This document shows positions 50,421 through 62,736 of a stretch of DNA of 64,000 bases, piece by piece. Within the stretch, counting starts at the first letter, position 1. Each line of letters opens with the position of its first letter. The translations under genes were made by a program, and so were the position numbers. Origin of the DNA: Neocallimastix lanati (nom. inval.) (taxonomy: Eukaryota > Neocallimastigomycota > Neocallimastigomycetes > Neocallimastigales > Neocallimastigaceae). The stretch is from positions 1,906,001 through 1,970,000 of the forward strand of contig JACVTC010000004.1 of the NCBI GenBank assembly GCA_016946835.1. Reading direction: 5' to 3'. Below the pieces are notes generated by a model. That model was not told the DNA's origin, ran no database searches, and worked only from the letters and a program-made list of their open reading frames with translations.

Positions 50421-52433
50421 AATTTATAAAGTATTATATAAATATTTTTTAGTAAAGTTTTAATAAAAGTATTGTTTTATATAAAAAATATTTTTAATAT
50501 TATATATTTATTATAATAAATATATATAATTTTTAAAAAACTAAAATTTTATATAATGAATGACTTATGTAGTGACTATTCACTAATTGTCATGAATTGG
50601 ATAAAAAAAATATTTTATATAATATGAAAATTATTTTTCATCTTTTTTGTAAATTACAATCTTTAATAAAAATATCAAAAAAAATTATAATTAAAATTTA
50701 TAATGATGTGGATTTATTTTTTTAAAATGTTTTAATATTATCACTTTTTTCTTGAGGGTTAGAAAGTATCTATCAATTATACAATCATTAATCACGTGAT
50801 CAATGTTTTAATAAACAAATTATTTAAATTTTAATATACATGATAAATACATTAAAAAACCTACTATCAATATTATATAGTAAAATAATTTATTATAATG
50901 AAGTTTGGTACATTCTTATTAATCACAAAATTTTTTTTCAATCTGTTTATATTATATTTTACTAATAATAATAGGATATATGCTAATACTATTATAATAT
51001 ATGTATTTATATATTAATAACATTAAATATATATTAGTTATATATAATAGATATTTTTCACATATAATAAATAAAACTTTTTTTCAAATATAACAAAATT
51101 AATTATTTCAAATTATATTACATTAATTTTTATATTAATTTTTTTAATTAATATATTATTTAGAATAAAAGACAAATTTTAAAATTTAAATTTATCTTGA
51201 TTATATTATAATATATTATCAATAGTTTTAATTAATTCATTAAATAGATTTTTCTAAAATTAAAAATTATTTCTATATTTTATAATATAGAAATATTACC
51301 ATTTTGTAATTATTAAAATACTATCAATTGCTATAATAATAAAATAATAAATAAGAAAATTCATTTTTACATATTAATATTTATTATATATTACAATACA
51401 AAATAATATATTATAGAAATAGGCGTAAAGTATTTAGTTTTTAAAATTGAACTCTATGGCTTGTGATTTATGTTAATATGAGGCGTATTAAATCTTTTTT
51501 GTACTTTAATACTTTTTAAATAAAAATTTTCATATTTTTTTCTTTTACTTTCACAGTGTCTCGTCCTTTAAAAATATTATCATTTATATTTTATTTATAT
51601 TTTTTATTTTTTTGAAAAAATTGATTTAAAAAGTTTTTTTTTTTATTTTTTATCTCTTTTTTTTTTGAAATATAAAATATAAACAATAAAAGATGAAATA
51701 TTAAGAAAAAATAAAAAATAAGAATAAAATTATATATATAAAAAACTATAAAAAAGATAAAATAACATTTGAAAGAAGAATCATTAAAATTAAATAAGAT
51801 AAATATTATTGAAAAAAAGAAAATCATTATCTATAAATATTAAATAGATATCAAATATCTAAAATAAATATAAAACATAAATATAGAAAAAATAATAAAA
51901 AAAATAAATAATTATAAGAATAATAATAATATAAAAAAAAAATAAAAAAGAGAAACATTTCTTTCATATTGTTATTATAACTGGTATATGAAATTATTAT
52001 TTTTCTTATTAATAACAATTAATATTATATATTAATAGCATAAATAACAACCAATATACATATATAAATTTAAACATTCATATATAAAATAAGCAAATTA
52101 CACAATAAATAAAATATATAAAACTAGAATATTCATTAAATATATATTTTTATTCAAAGAAAATAAAGAAAAAGAAGTAAACTAAAACAAAAAGATAAAA
52201 AAAATATATATATAATAATAATAATAATAGTAATAAAAAGACAAAAAAGGTTTTTATTATTTAATTAATTTTTTTTTTAATGATAAATAAAAATTAAAAT
52301 TTAAACCTAATAGTTATAAATAAAATAATATAAAATTAAATAAAAACAAATAAGTATCCGTTTAAATTTAATCTTTATAAAACGATCATAATTATTTAAA
52401 AATATAGTTTTTCATTTTTATTTAAATATAAAT

Positions 52434-55105
52434 ATGAATTTCAAATTTATAAAAGGCCTAGTTATACTAGGCTGGCTTATAGGTCCTTTTACTTATGGAA
52501 AATCTTCAAAATGTTTTTCTATAAATGATTCTGGCTTTTGTAAAGATTTCATGAAAGATGGAATAAAAATATATGCAGGACCAAATATGTTTAAGAATAG
52601 TTTAGGTAAAACTTTATCAGATGTAAAAGATTTTGATGAACAATTATCTAATTTAAGAAATAATCCAGTGTACCCTGCTGAACGAACTTACTTGGAAAAA
52701 GAGTATGGATGTACTTCATATGATCCTTTTGATTTTAAAGATACAAACAGATATATTTATACTTACCAATGTAGTAGTATGGTTTATGATAAAGTTAGTA
52801 AATGTAACATAAAAGAAAATAGCAGTAAAAAAATTAAGAAAATATGTAAAAGCACTTGCCTTTTATATTATGAAGCCATTCAGAGCATTTTTAATAATAC
52901 AAAATCTTGTCCAGATAATTCAAAGCAATCAGTAAGAGAAGCAAAATTGAAGGAAATATCTACTCATTGTCAAGAATATACAAATGATGACGAAGGATGC
53001 CTATTAGGTGTTGATGAAGAAGCAGATTACTGTGGTAAGATAATTAATTTTATTTTTATAAATAAATGATTAGATAACATAAAAAATTTTATATTTCATG
53101 ATTAAATTGTTTTTTCAATATGATTTTATTATTATAAATAGGATTTAGAAATAAAGATTCACGTGATAAATATTGTGAAGAAAACCCAAACCAAATATGT
53201 TGTACAAAAACAAGAAAGAATGACGAAAATAATGATAAATTATTAAAAATATGTTTATACGTCATAGGAGGTGTAGTTGTTTTATTAATATTTGTGTTAA
53301 TCATATTAAAGATATATTCAGCTAATAAAAATAAGAGAGACAAGGCTACGAAAGCTAAAGCAGACGCCTTGGAAAAAAAGAGAGAAGAAGAAAGAGAAAA
53401 ATATAGAGAACAATTGAGTAGAGAATATACAGGTAAATATATAGATTGGATTCTTGAAAATAGTAGTAATAATAAAATGTTAATAATAACAGTATGATAA
53501 ATATAAAGCAATAGTAAAATAATAACCAAATAATAATAATAATATAAAAATAATGAAATAATGAAATAATATTAATGTTTATAATAATAATAAAATATTA
53601 ATATAAATAAAATATTAGTAATAATAATAATAAAATAATGATAATAATTATAAAAATAAAATAATTAGAAAAAATGAATTAAGAATTTATTTATATAATT
53701 ATTTATATAAATTGATTTATATATTTAATATTATTTAATTTTTATTTTTTCATTTTAATATATATAAATTAAAAATCTTTAAGATACTTCATTTGAAACA
53801 GCAAGTAATGCTCCACTTCTTCAACATATAAATGTTGATCCAAATAGTAATTCTCCATATAATTCACCAATATCACCACAGCAAGTACAAAATAATATGA
53901 ATATTCCATATCTTAATGGTCCTAATACACAACAACCATATATAAGCACAAGATCATTACCTCAAGGTACAAATTATGGATCACCACATCCACTACCCTT
54001 AGGTTCTAGAGATTCTCCAAGAAATGTATTAACGAAACCATCTCAACATCAAGGTTCAAAAGGATCACTTAGTTTTCCAAAGGATTCTCCAAAAAGTGGT
54101 CATATTCATCCTTCTCAAAATCAGGGTTCAAAAGATTCACCAAGAAATGGTCCTTCACAACCACCTCATCATCAAGACTCAAGAGGATCACCAGGTTCTA
54201 AACCATCATGTCCACCCCCACCTCAACATCAAGGTTCAAAAGGATCACTAGGAATAAGAGATTCTCCAAGAAATTCTCCAAGAAATGGACCTTCTCAACC
54301 TCCACAACATCGAGGCTCAAGAGAATCACCAGGTTCTAATTCAACACGTCCTCCACCACCTCAACATCAAGGTTCAAAAGGATCACCAGGTATAAGAGAT
54401 TCTCCAAGAAATTCTCCGGAAAATGGACCTTCTCAACCTCCACAACATCAGGGCTCAAGAGAATCACCAGGTTCTAATTCAACACGACCTCAACCACCAC
54501 AACATCAAGGTTCAAAAGGATCACTGAGTAAAAAAGATTCTCCAAGAAATGGACCTTCTCAACCTCCACAACGTCAAGGCTCAAGAGAATCGCCAGGTTC
54601 TAATTCAACACGTCCTCCACCACCTCAACATCAAGGTTCAAAAGGATCACTGAGTAAAAAAGATTCTCCAAGAAATTCTCCAAGAAACGGACCTTCTCAA
54701 CCTCCACATCATCAAGGTTCAAGAGGACCACAAGTTGCAAGAGAATCTCCAAGAATTAGTCCAAAACAACATCAAGGTTCAAGAGATTTACCAAGAGACG
54801 GTCTTAATCATCCTCCTCAACATCAGGGTTCAAGAGATTCTCCAAAGAATGGTCCTAATCATCCTCCTCAACATCAGGGTTCAAGAGATTCTCCAAAGAA
54901 TGGTCCTAATCATCCTCCTCAACATCAGGGTTCAAGAGATTCTCCAAAGAATGGTCCTAATCATCCTCCTCAACATCAGGGTTCAAGAGATTCTCCAAAG
55001 AATGGTCCTAATCATCCTCCTCAGCATCAGGGTTCAAGAGATTCTCCAAAGAATGGTCCTAATCATCCTCCTCAACATCAAGGATCTAGAGGTTCGCCAA
55101 ATTAA
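52434..55105 (+). CDS. Cys-rich type-I membrane protein with Pro/Ser/Gln repeat tail, 3 exons
   Basis: Exons 52434-53034, 53142-53432 and 53784-55105 join in phase to give 737 residues. A signal peptide (about 1-22, LVILGWLIGPFTYG) precedes an ectodomain of about 215 residues with 14 cysteines, which should form disulfides. The membrane segment is at about 237-261 (YVIGGVVVLLIFVLIILKIY). A basic, coiled-coil-prone segment follows (KAKADALEKKREEEREKYRE), then about 430 residues of low-complexity repeats: RDSPRNGPSQPPQHQGSR-type units with PPPPQHQ stretches, ending in five exact copies of a 17-residue unit. The cytoplasmic tail is Pro-rich and could offer sites for SH3 or WW modules, but no canonical site was confirmed. 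The family is not recognised. The layout mirrors the SH3 protein at 10.6 kb: signal peptide, ectodomain, one membrane segment, interaction tail. Confidence 0.85.
54836..55090 (+). repeat. 51-bp coding minisatellite, 5 copies
   Basis: Five consecutive 51-base units encode DSPKNGPNHPPQHQGSR. They are almost identical in DNA, with only a few silent changes (CAACAT/CAGCAT, CAGGGT/CAAGGA). A degenerate sixth unit precedes them at 54785. Upstream units of the tail are more diverged, so the 3' end is the youngest part of the array. Confidence 0.95.
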
Positions 55106-55252
55106 TCTTTATTTCATCATTATAAAGATAAGAATGATTAATCATGTTTTCTAAACAATAATAATAAATATTAAAAATAAAAAAAAAAAAAAAGAAAGAA
55201 AAAGAAAAAGAAAAAGAAAATTATATAAAAGAATAATTAATTTTAATTTAAT

Positions 55253-55292
<40 letters not shown>

Positions 55293-55848
55293 CGTTTATA
55301 GAGTTTATCATTATTATTGTTTTCTTTTCAAAAAGAAAAAAAAAAAATAAAATAAAATAAAATAAAACTAATATATATAAATTAAATTTTAGTTATTAAA
55401 GTAAAAATTTAATGATCATACTATATATAGTATTAATATTTAATAATCATAATAATATTAATGTTTAAGAGTTATAATAATATTTATTATAATTATAATA
55501 ATTATATCTTATTATTATATATCCTATTATTATTGTTATGATAATGATTATAATGTTTTAATTGATTATTTAAAAGGTAATTTTTAATTGTTTATATTTA
55601 AATAATCTAATTAATCATATATTAAAAAATATATATCTTTCATATAAAATCTAATATTATAATATATTATAATATAGATTTTATATTAACAAAATTAAAA
55701 TTAATTAAATAAAAGGTTATAAAAGCAAGACAAAAAATTAAAAATAAGTACTTTTAAATAAAATATATATAAATATAAAAAAGAATTGATATTTGTTAAA
55801 AATTAATATAAGATAAAAAAAAAAAAATTAAAAGATTTATTGATCAAA
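55106..55848. other. AT-rich spacer
   Basis: 3' UTR region of the membrane-protein gene, with GAAAAA units at about 55190-55220 and a T tract of about 33 at 55254-55286. No gene seen. Confidence 0.55.
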
Positions 55849-56279
55849 AGTTTATTTTACATAAAAAAAACATAGACTTGCACATATGGGTACCCATCTC
55901 CCATATGGCCATACAGTTATTAATTAACTGTAAGGTGATGAGTTATTGGCATACTGTATCAGCTTCGCCGCTCTCAATCGTCGTTACACACTGCCCGGAG
56001 ATGCATTCCTAACGTTCCTACATATATCTCTAATGACCACGAGCATCAGAACGGAACCATTAACTCCTCCCTAGTGGGTGTAATCATTGGCGATTGGAAA
56101 TTTTACAATCATCAAGGTCTATGCTTCAATTCAAAGCGTAGTATCAGGGATGGGTGAAATAATCATTTGAGGGAAAGCCTTATGGACATCACGTGTGGTC
56201 TCATGATATCCCAGGATAGAAACCTCATCCGATTATTTGGTGCCATGCCGAGGATTCGAACCCCAGTTTATTTTACATA
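55849..56279 (-). mobile_element. tRNA-derived SINE with perfect 15-bp target-site duplication
   Basis: A 401-bp GC-rich island (55864-56264) is flanked on both sides by AGTTTATTTTACATA (55849-55863 and 56265-56279). Read on the minus strand, it begins TGGGGTTCGAATCC, the T-arm and B-box (GGTTCGAATCC) of a tRNA. It continues CTCGGCATGGCACCA, an acceptor strand with an encoded CCA, and ends CAAGTCTATG followed by T7. The 5' half of the tRNA, with the A box, is absent. This is the pattern of a Pol III-derived SINE moved by a LINE, either 5' truncated or built from a tRNA 3' part. No protein is encoded. Confidence 0.8.
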
Positions 56280-56553
56280 TTTTTTTTTTTTTTTTTTTTT
56301 TCTTTTTTTTTTTTTTGATTTGGATTTATTTTATAATTTAATAATTGAAAATAGTAATGTATTCTCTTTCTTGTCCTAAAGAAAAAAGATAATAAATTTC
56401 TTAGTATGAATTTTTTTTTTTTGTGTGTAATGCTCAGGGACAGTGGGAATATTGAGGTAGTCACACACTTCCATATAGGCAGAATTATCCCTACTGGACA
56501 GCCTGACTGAGTGTTCAGCATTGGCTCTCTGACACGCAATAATTACTGAGTAC

Positions 56554-56573
56554 TTCTCCAATTCGATTCCTAG

Positions 56574-56621
<48 letters not shown>

Positions 56622-56631
56622 CTCCAATTCG
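56554..56631 (+). mobile_element. Micro retro-insertion: 11 bases plus poly(A) with 12-bp target duplication
   Basis: TTCTCCAATTCG occurs at 56554-56565 and 56620-56631. Between them are only ATTCCTAGTCT and about 43 A. The family-B LINE ends CTAAGTCT plus poly(A) (16300-16325), similar to this CCTAGTCT plus poly(A). This looks like an extreme 5'-truncated LINE insertion. Confidence 0.6.
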
Positions 56632-56740
56632 TAACTTCCATTTTAAATGAGACCAATATAACCAATCCATTATTGGTTCGTAGTAGTTCCATTTGACAAA
56701 TGACAAATGTATAAATATCAGAAAGATTCATTTAGCAATT

Positions 56741-57078
56741 GTGCATTTCACAATGTGGAGTACATATTTTTTAAAATAAAGCCATACATTTTTAATATAT
56801 TATATATACAATCATAAATAAACAAATATATAATAATTATTATTTTTAAAAGAAATAATAATAATAATATATTTTTCCAATTAAATATTATTAAATAACT
56901 ATTTCAAAAGAAATAATAATATATTCTATTAAAAAAGAATTATAAAAAATTATTTTTATAATTGAATATTAATAAAATATATTTATTAAAAAAAAGAATA
57001 TTTATTATTTATTTAATTATTATTTTTAATAATATAAAACAAGCCACATATAAAATTACGCCACCTTGCGAAATGCAC
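56741..57078. mobile_element. MITE-like element with 18-bp imperfect terminal inverted repeats
   Basis: The left end GTGCATTTCACAATGTGG and the reverse complement of the right end (GTGCATTTCGCAAGGTGG) match at 16 of 18 bases. The interior is AT-rich and non-coding. A clear target duplication was not seen. It is a candidate non-autonomous relative of the nearby MULE. Confidence 0.6.
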
Positions 57079-57271
57079 TAGATTCTATGTAATCTAGTAT
57101 AATATATCTATATCACAATATTCTATATCACAATATTCTATATCACAAGAAGAATATATATCTATATGGATATATAAAATCGTTTATCTAAATGCTAGTA
57201 ATTCCCTCTTAAATATACAGTAGTAGCCTCTCAGTTAGTACAGTATCTTTTCTAATTATAATATATAGAGT

Positions 57272-57755
57272 GTGTTGTATTTCGTAATGTGGCTTTATAA
57301 GAAAAAGGGGGTACTTCAATAAACCGTTCATGTAAGAGTGGCTTAAATAATTAAATTTATAATAAATAATTAAATTTATAATAAATAATAAAATAATGAA
57401 TGGGGAGTGTGCATTTCGAAAATTTTTATTACATAAATTTGTATTTTGTTGTATGGCTTAAATATTTTTAAATTTAAGCCACTTAATTTTATTAAAAATT
57501 TAATGAATAATAATTAATTAATTAAATAAATAAAATTACAATTCTCAAAAATTTTCAAACACGTAATCTTACGTGGGGCGTATATCTAATTGTATCATAA
57601 TTTGTGGCTTTTTTCTACAATTTTTAAAAAGCTATATATTCACAATATGGCGTGAATAATAAATGTGGTGATATTTTATGACGAAAGATTATAAGCCACC
57701 AAGAATTTGGCGAAATTCAACTGGACGAAATTCAACTTTTGGCGAAATACAACAC
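57272..57755. mobile_element. Second MITE-like element with 13-bp perfect terminal inverted repeats
   Basis: The left end GTGTTGTATTTCG is the exact reverse complement of the right end CGAAATACAACAC. A further GTGGCTT / AAGCCAC pair lies inside. Sub-copies of the end motif (CGAAATTCAACTGG, GTGTGCATTTCG at 57408) lie within, which suggests nested or rearranged ends. Non-coding. Confidence 0.6.
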
Positions 57756-58236
57756 TTCAATAAATAATAATTAGGTTAGGTATTTCTATTTAACATTGAA
57801 AAATAAAATAAAAATAAATAAACATTTTATTTTTTAATGCTTAAAAAATAAAATAAAAATAAGAAATAAGAAAACTTTTTTTTTAAACATTGAAAAATAA
57901 AATAAAAATAAAAAAAAAAAAATAAGAAATAAGAAAACTTCTTTTTTAAACATTAAAAAATAAAATAAAAATAAATAAAAATTTATTTTTTAAGCATTAA
58001 AAAAAAAAAAAAATAAAATAAAATAAAATAAAACATAAAAAATAAAAATAAAAATAAATAAATAAAATAGTAAATAAAGAAATAATAAATAATTAATAAT
58101 TAAATAATTATTTAAATAATTATATAATTAATTAAAAAAAGGTTTATTATTTTAAATATTAAAAAAAAAAAAAAAAGTTTCAAAGCATTTAAAAGTATAT
58201 TTATTAAAATATTTTATTGAAAAATTTTAATTATTA
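57756..58236. other. AT-rich spacer upstream of the MULE transposase
   Basis: Three similar AT-rich segments containing ACATTGAAAAATAAAATAAA-type sequence (about 57796, 57886 and 57949) form a degenerate tandem array. A terminal inverted repeat for the MULE itself was not identified. Confidence 0.5.
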
Positions 58237-59659
58237 ATGGAAGACAATATAGAAATTGAAATAAGTGAAACAAATCGAGGAAATGAACAAATTATTATTA
58301 ATAAAAAACACAAATTTAATTTTTCATTTCAAAGGAAAGATAAATCAAAAATTTATAGATGCACTGAATATAAGACTTTAAATAAATGTAAATCTTTAAT
58401 TATTTTAAATGATAAAAAGGAGGTTTTAAAATATGAAAGTTTACATAATCATCTCGAAAAAGAAATTGATATATCAGTAGCATAGTATAAAATTAAGGAA
58501 GAAATTAAGAAAAATTCAATTCCTATGGATATAAAACCTAAACATATATTTAATGCCGTTTCTCAAGAAATGGGACTTATATGTCCCGAATATAGTACAA
58601 TTAGATCCCAAATGATAAGAAATATAAATAAAAACAATTTCCTCCAAACATAAAAAGTTTTGATGATATTCCCATTGAATCAGAATATTATAAAACGAAA
58701 AGAAATGAAAATTTTATGATATTTAAAAATACTGATCTAATAATCTTTCAATCACCATTCCAAGCATATTTATTTTCGAATTATCATAAAAATATATTTG
58801 CCGACGGTACATTTTATGCAGCACCGAAATTTAGTTATCAGTTATTTATAACAAGAACTTATGTTGGGGAATTTAATATGTTTAACACTACTTCCATTTC
58901 TATATTAAAAAATAAAAAACAATCTACATATGAAACATTATTTAAAGAAATAAAAAAAAATGCAAATAAAAGTAATACATTAATTACTACAATTAATTTT
59001 CATTGTGATTTTGAACAAGGTATATCTAACGCCGCAAAAAAAGTTTTTCCCAATATAAATATTAAATATTGTGTTTGGCATTACAAAAGATCATTAGAAA
59101 AACAAAAAAATATATTATGTTATCATGAAGTGAAGAATAATAATGATGTATATATTTATTATAAAGCTATTTCGAACTTACCGTTTATAAACCCTAACTA
59201 TATATTTGATATTTATATTATAATAAAAAGAATTTGTCAAAAAAAAAGTATAATAATTTTCTGCAATTTTTAGAATATTTTAATAAAAATTATTTACTTA
59301 AGTATAATGTTAATAATTGGAATTATTATGAAAATATAGAGCATTTAACAAACAATGCATCAGAATCTTATAATAGCTACTTAAATAATGTATTTCCAAA
59401 TAAACCTTTATTTTATAAATTAATATATATATTAAAAGAAGAAAAATTATCTTATAATGATTATCAAAGGAGAACTAAAGGAAATTGGAAAAAAAAGCAA
59501 AAAATATTTAGTGCAACTGATGAAATTAAAATTTTAATTGAAAATTACAAAAGTAAGGAAATAAATTTATTTTATAATGGATGCAACAGAAATGAATTAA
59601 TTAAATTAAGGAAAGAATGTTTAATTGATTTAAACGATATAAATATTAATTTAAAATAA
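58237..59659 (+). pseudogene. Disrupted MULE-type transposase with N-terminal FLYWCH-like zinc finger
   Basis: Opens with Met at 58237. A FLYWCH/WRKY-like finger (about residues 22-76: FNFSFQRKDKSKIYRCTEY, then C and HNH) is followed by a TAG at 58483-58485. The same frame runs on (MGLICPEYSTIRSQM) to a stop at about 58651, where the frame shifts. The next part has the MULE catalytic landmarks: FADGTFYAAP (first Asp, GAC at 58803-58805) and CDFEQGISNAAKKVFP with CVWHYKRSL (second Asp and CxWH block). A further shift falls at an A9 tract near 59240. The third part carries NASESYNSYL, where the third acidic residue is expected. With one stop and two frameshifts it is inactive. The two homopolymer-associated breaks could include sequencing error. 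Confidence 0.8.
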
Positions 59660-60404
59660 ATAATCTTAATTTAAAAAAATGTTAGAAAAATACAAATTTA
59701 TTTACCTATTGTGTTTATTTAATAATCTTAATAGAAATTATCTTTTAGTTATTTTTATTAAGTAACTTATAACTAAAACCGATTTATTTGATACTAGTTA
59801 AAATTTTATTAATATCAATATCAATATTATATAATTATAAATTTTATTAATATCAATATCAATATTATATAATTAAAAATTTTATTAATATCAATATTAT
59901 ATAATAATTTTATTAATATCAATATCAATATCAATATTATATTATTATAAATTTTATTAATATCAATATACTTTTCAAAATTAATTATGTTATTAAAAAT
60001 ATTAAATTCAATAAAAGATTTTTATTATTTTATTAAAATTATAATTGTTATTATTATATTTTAATAACAATTGATTCATATTAATCAAACATTATAAATA
60101 TTACTATGCAAATAATTAATTATTTTAATAGGATCAATTATTCAACTCTTATTGTTTTAATTTTTAATTCTTATATCATTTAAATTAATATATATATATA
60201 TCGTTTATGAAAATATGAATTATAAATAATTAAAATTATTTACTTTTCATTTAAATTTTTTTATTTATTATAATAAAACATAATAATTAAAAGACAAACG
60301 TTATTATAACTAAATTTTTTTTTTTTTTTTTAGAAAAATAAATGAAAAAAAATTAAAATATATAAGATTCCTATATATATAAAATAATTATTATATTTTT
60401 ATTC
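59660..60404. other. AT-rich spacer with TATCAA repeats
   Basis: Contains about six copies of a TTTTATTAATATCAATATCA-type unit at 59800-59970. No gene seen. Confidence 0.6.
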
Positions 60405-61205
60405 TATTCTATTTTATTTTATTTTATTTTATTTTATTTTATTTTATTTTATTTTATTTTATTCAATCTGTACTTTCTTATTTAATATTCTACTTTTTAT
60501 TTTATTTTATTTTATTATATTATATTATATTATATTTTATTTTATTTTATTTTATTTTATTTCATTTTATTTTATTTTATTCAATCTGTACTTTCTTATT
60601 TAATATTCTACTTTTTATTTTATTTTATTATATTTTATTTTATTATATTATATTTTATTTTATTTTATTTTTATTTTATTTTTATTTTATTTTATTTTAT
60701 TTTATTTTATTTTATTTTATTTTATTTTATTTTATTTTATTTTATTTTATTTTATTTTATTTTATTTTATTTTATTTTATTTTATTTTATTTTATTTTAT
60801 TTTATTTTATTTTATTTTATTTTATTTTATTTTATTTTATTTTATTTTATTTTATTTTATTTTATTTTATTTCATTTCATTTCATTTTATTTTATTCAAT
60901 CTGTACTTTCTTATTTAATATTCTACTTTTTATTTTATTTTATTATATTTTATTTTATTATATTATATTATATTTTATTTTATTTTATATAATCTGTACT
61001 TTATATTTAATATTCTACTATTTATTTTATTTTATTTTATTTCATTTTATTTTATTCAATCTGTACTTATATTTATATTCTACTATTTATTTTATTTTAT
61101 TTTATTTTATTTTATTTTATTTTATTTTATTTTATTTTATTTTATTTTATTTTATTTTTATTTTTATTTTATTTTATTTTATTTTATTTTATTTTATTTT
61201 ATTTA
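60405..61205. repeat. Composite satellite: (TTTTA)n with interspersed 30-bp spacer
   Basis: TTTTA pentamers are punctuated about five times by CAATCTGTACTTTCTTATTT and AATATTCTACTTTTTA (near 60463, 60583, 60898, 60990 and 61057). The pentamer is also altered locally to TTATA and TTTCA. The spacer copies are nearly identical, so the composite unit itself has been amplified. Confidence 0.9.
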
Positions 61206-61340
61206 TGTATGCTAGCCCATGAAATAACAACCAGGATAGAATTTGTTTTGATTTCTTAGTATGAAGGAAAACTTAGTGGATACCATATTCTTTATTTTAT
61301 TTCATTGGTGGAAAAGATTTTAATATAAATTATTAAACCA

Positions 61341-61491
61341 TGAACAATCCAACACTTTTAAGAATTCTAGTTCTTAATGATAGGAAGAGTCGATATCAAA
61401 GGATTAAAAAACAACGTCGCTATGAAAGTTTGGCTGACATAAGCCAGTTATCCTTTTGGTAACTTTTTTGACACCTCTAGCTTGAAATTTT
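61341..61491 (-). pseudogene. Fragment of nuclear 28S rRNA gene (domain V)
   Basis: On the minus strand the 150 bases read, in order, AGCTAGAGGTGTCAAAAAAG, TTACC, GGATAACTGGCTTATG, TTTCATAGCGACGTTG, CTCTTCCTATC and GTGTTGGATTGTTCA. These are conserved landmarks of the eukaryotic large-subunit rRNA around the peptidyl-transferase region. Differences from the conserved sequence are mostly G to A and C to T changes. Homology ends at both sides, so this is a displaced, drifting fragment rather than a working rRNA gene. Confidence 0.8.

Positions 61492-62736
<1,245 letters not shown>

Larger units (their letters stand above)
46770..52433. other. AT-rich intergenic desert, 5.7 kb
   Basis: No gene recognised. 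It contains two small tandem duplications (listed) and an isolated normal-complexity island at about 49271-49351, which reads AGINQKGGQIDPYKFRKKLR in one plus-strand frame and matches nothing I know. The right end should hold the promoter of the membrane-protein gene; an AT-rich frame at 51591-51827 is only Phe/Ile-rich noise. Confidence 0.5.
56410..57255 (+). repeat. Degenerate copy of repeat R, interrupted by two insertions
   Basis: Collinear with 13650-14070: GGGAATATTGAGGTAGTCAC, CCCTACTGGACAGCC, GCATTGGCTCTCT, GAGACCAATATAACC, and at the far end ATGCTAGTAATTCCCTC with CCTCTCAG...ACAGTATCT. Between them lie a poly(A) micro-insertion (56554-56631) and a MITE (56741-57078) that the 13.6-kb copy lacks, so both entered after R was in place. 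Confidence 0.65.

Noticed and set aside
53089-53529. Minus-strand 146-codon frame
   Set aside because: Antisense to exon 2 of the membrane-protein gene, hydrophobic only by base composition.
54735-55154. Alternative frame through the 51-bp repeats (139 codons)
   Set aside because: Shadow frame of the minisatellite; the frame encoding QGSRDSPKNG is continuous with the upstream exons.
56246-56264. Intact tRNA gene at the B-box sequence
   Set aside because: Only the T-arm and acceptor 3' strand are present. The target duplication lies exactly where the anticodon arm should be, and CCA is encoded.
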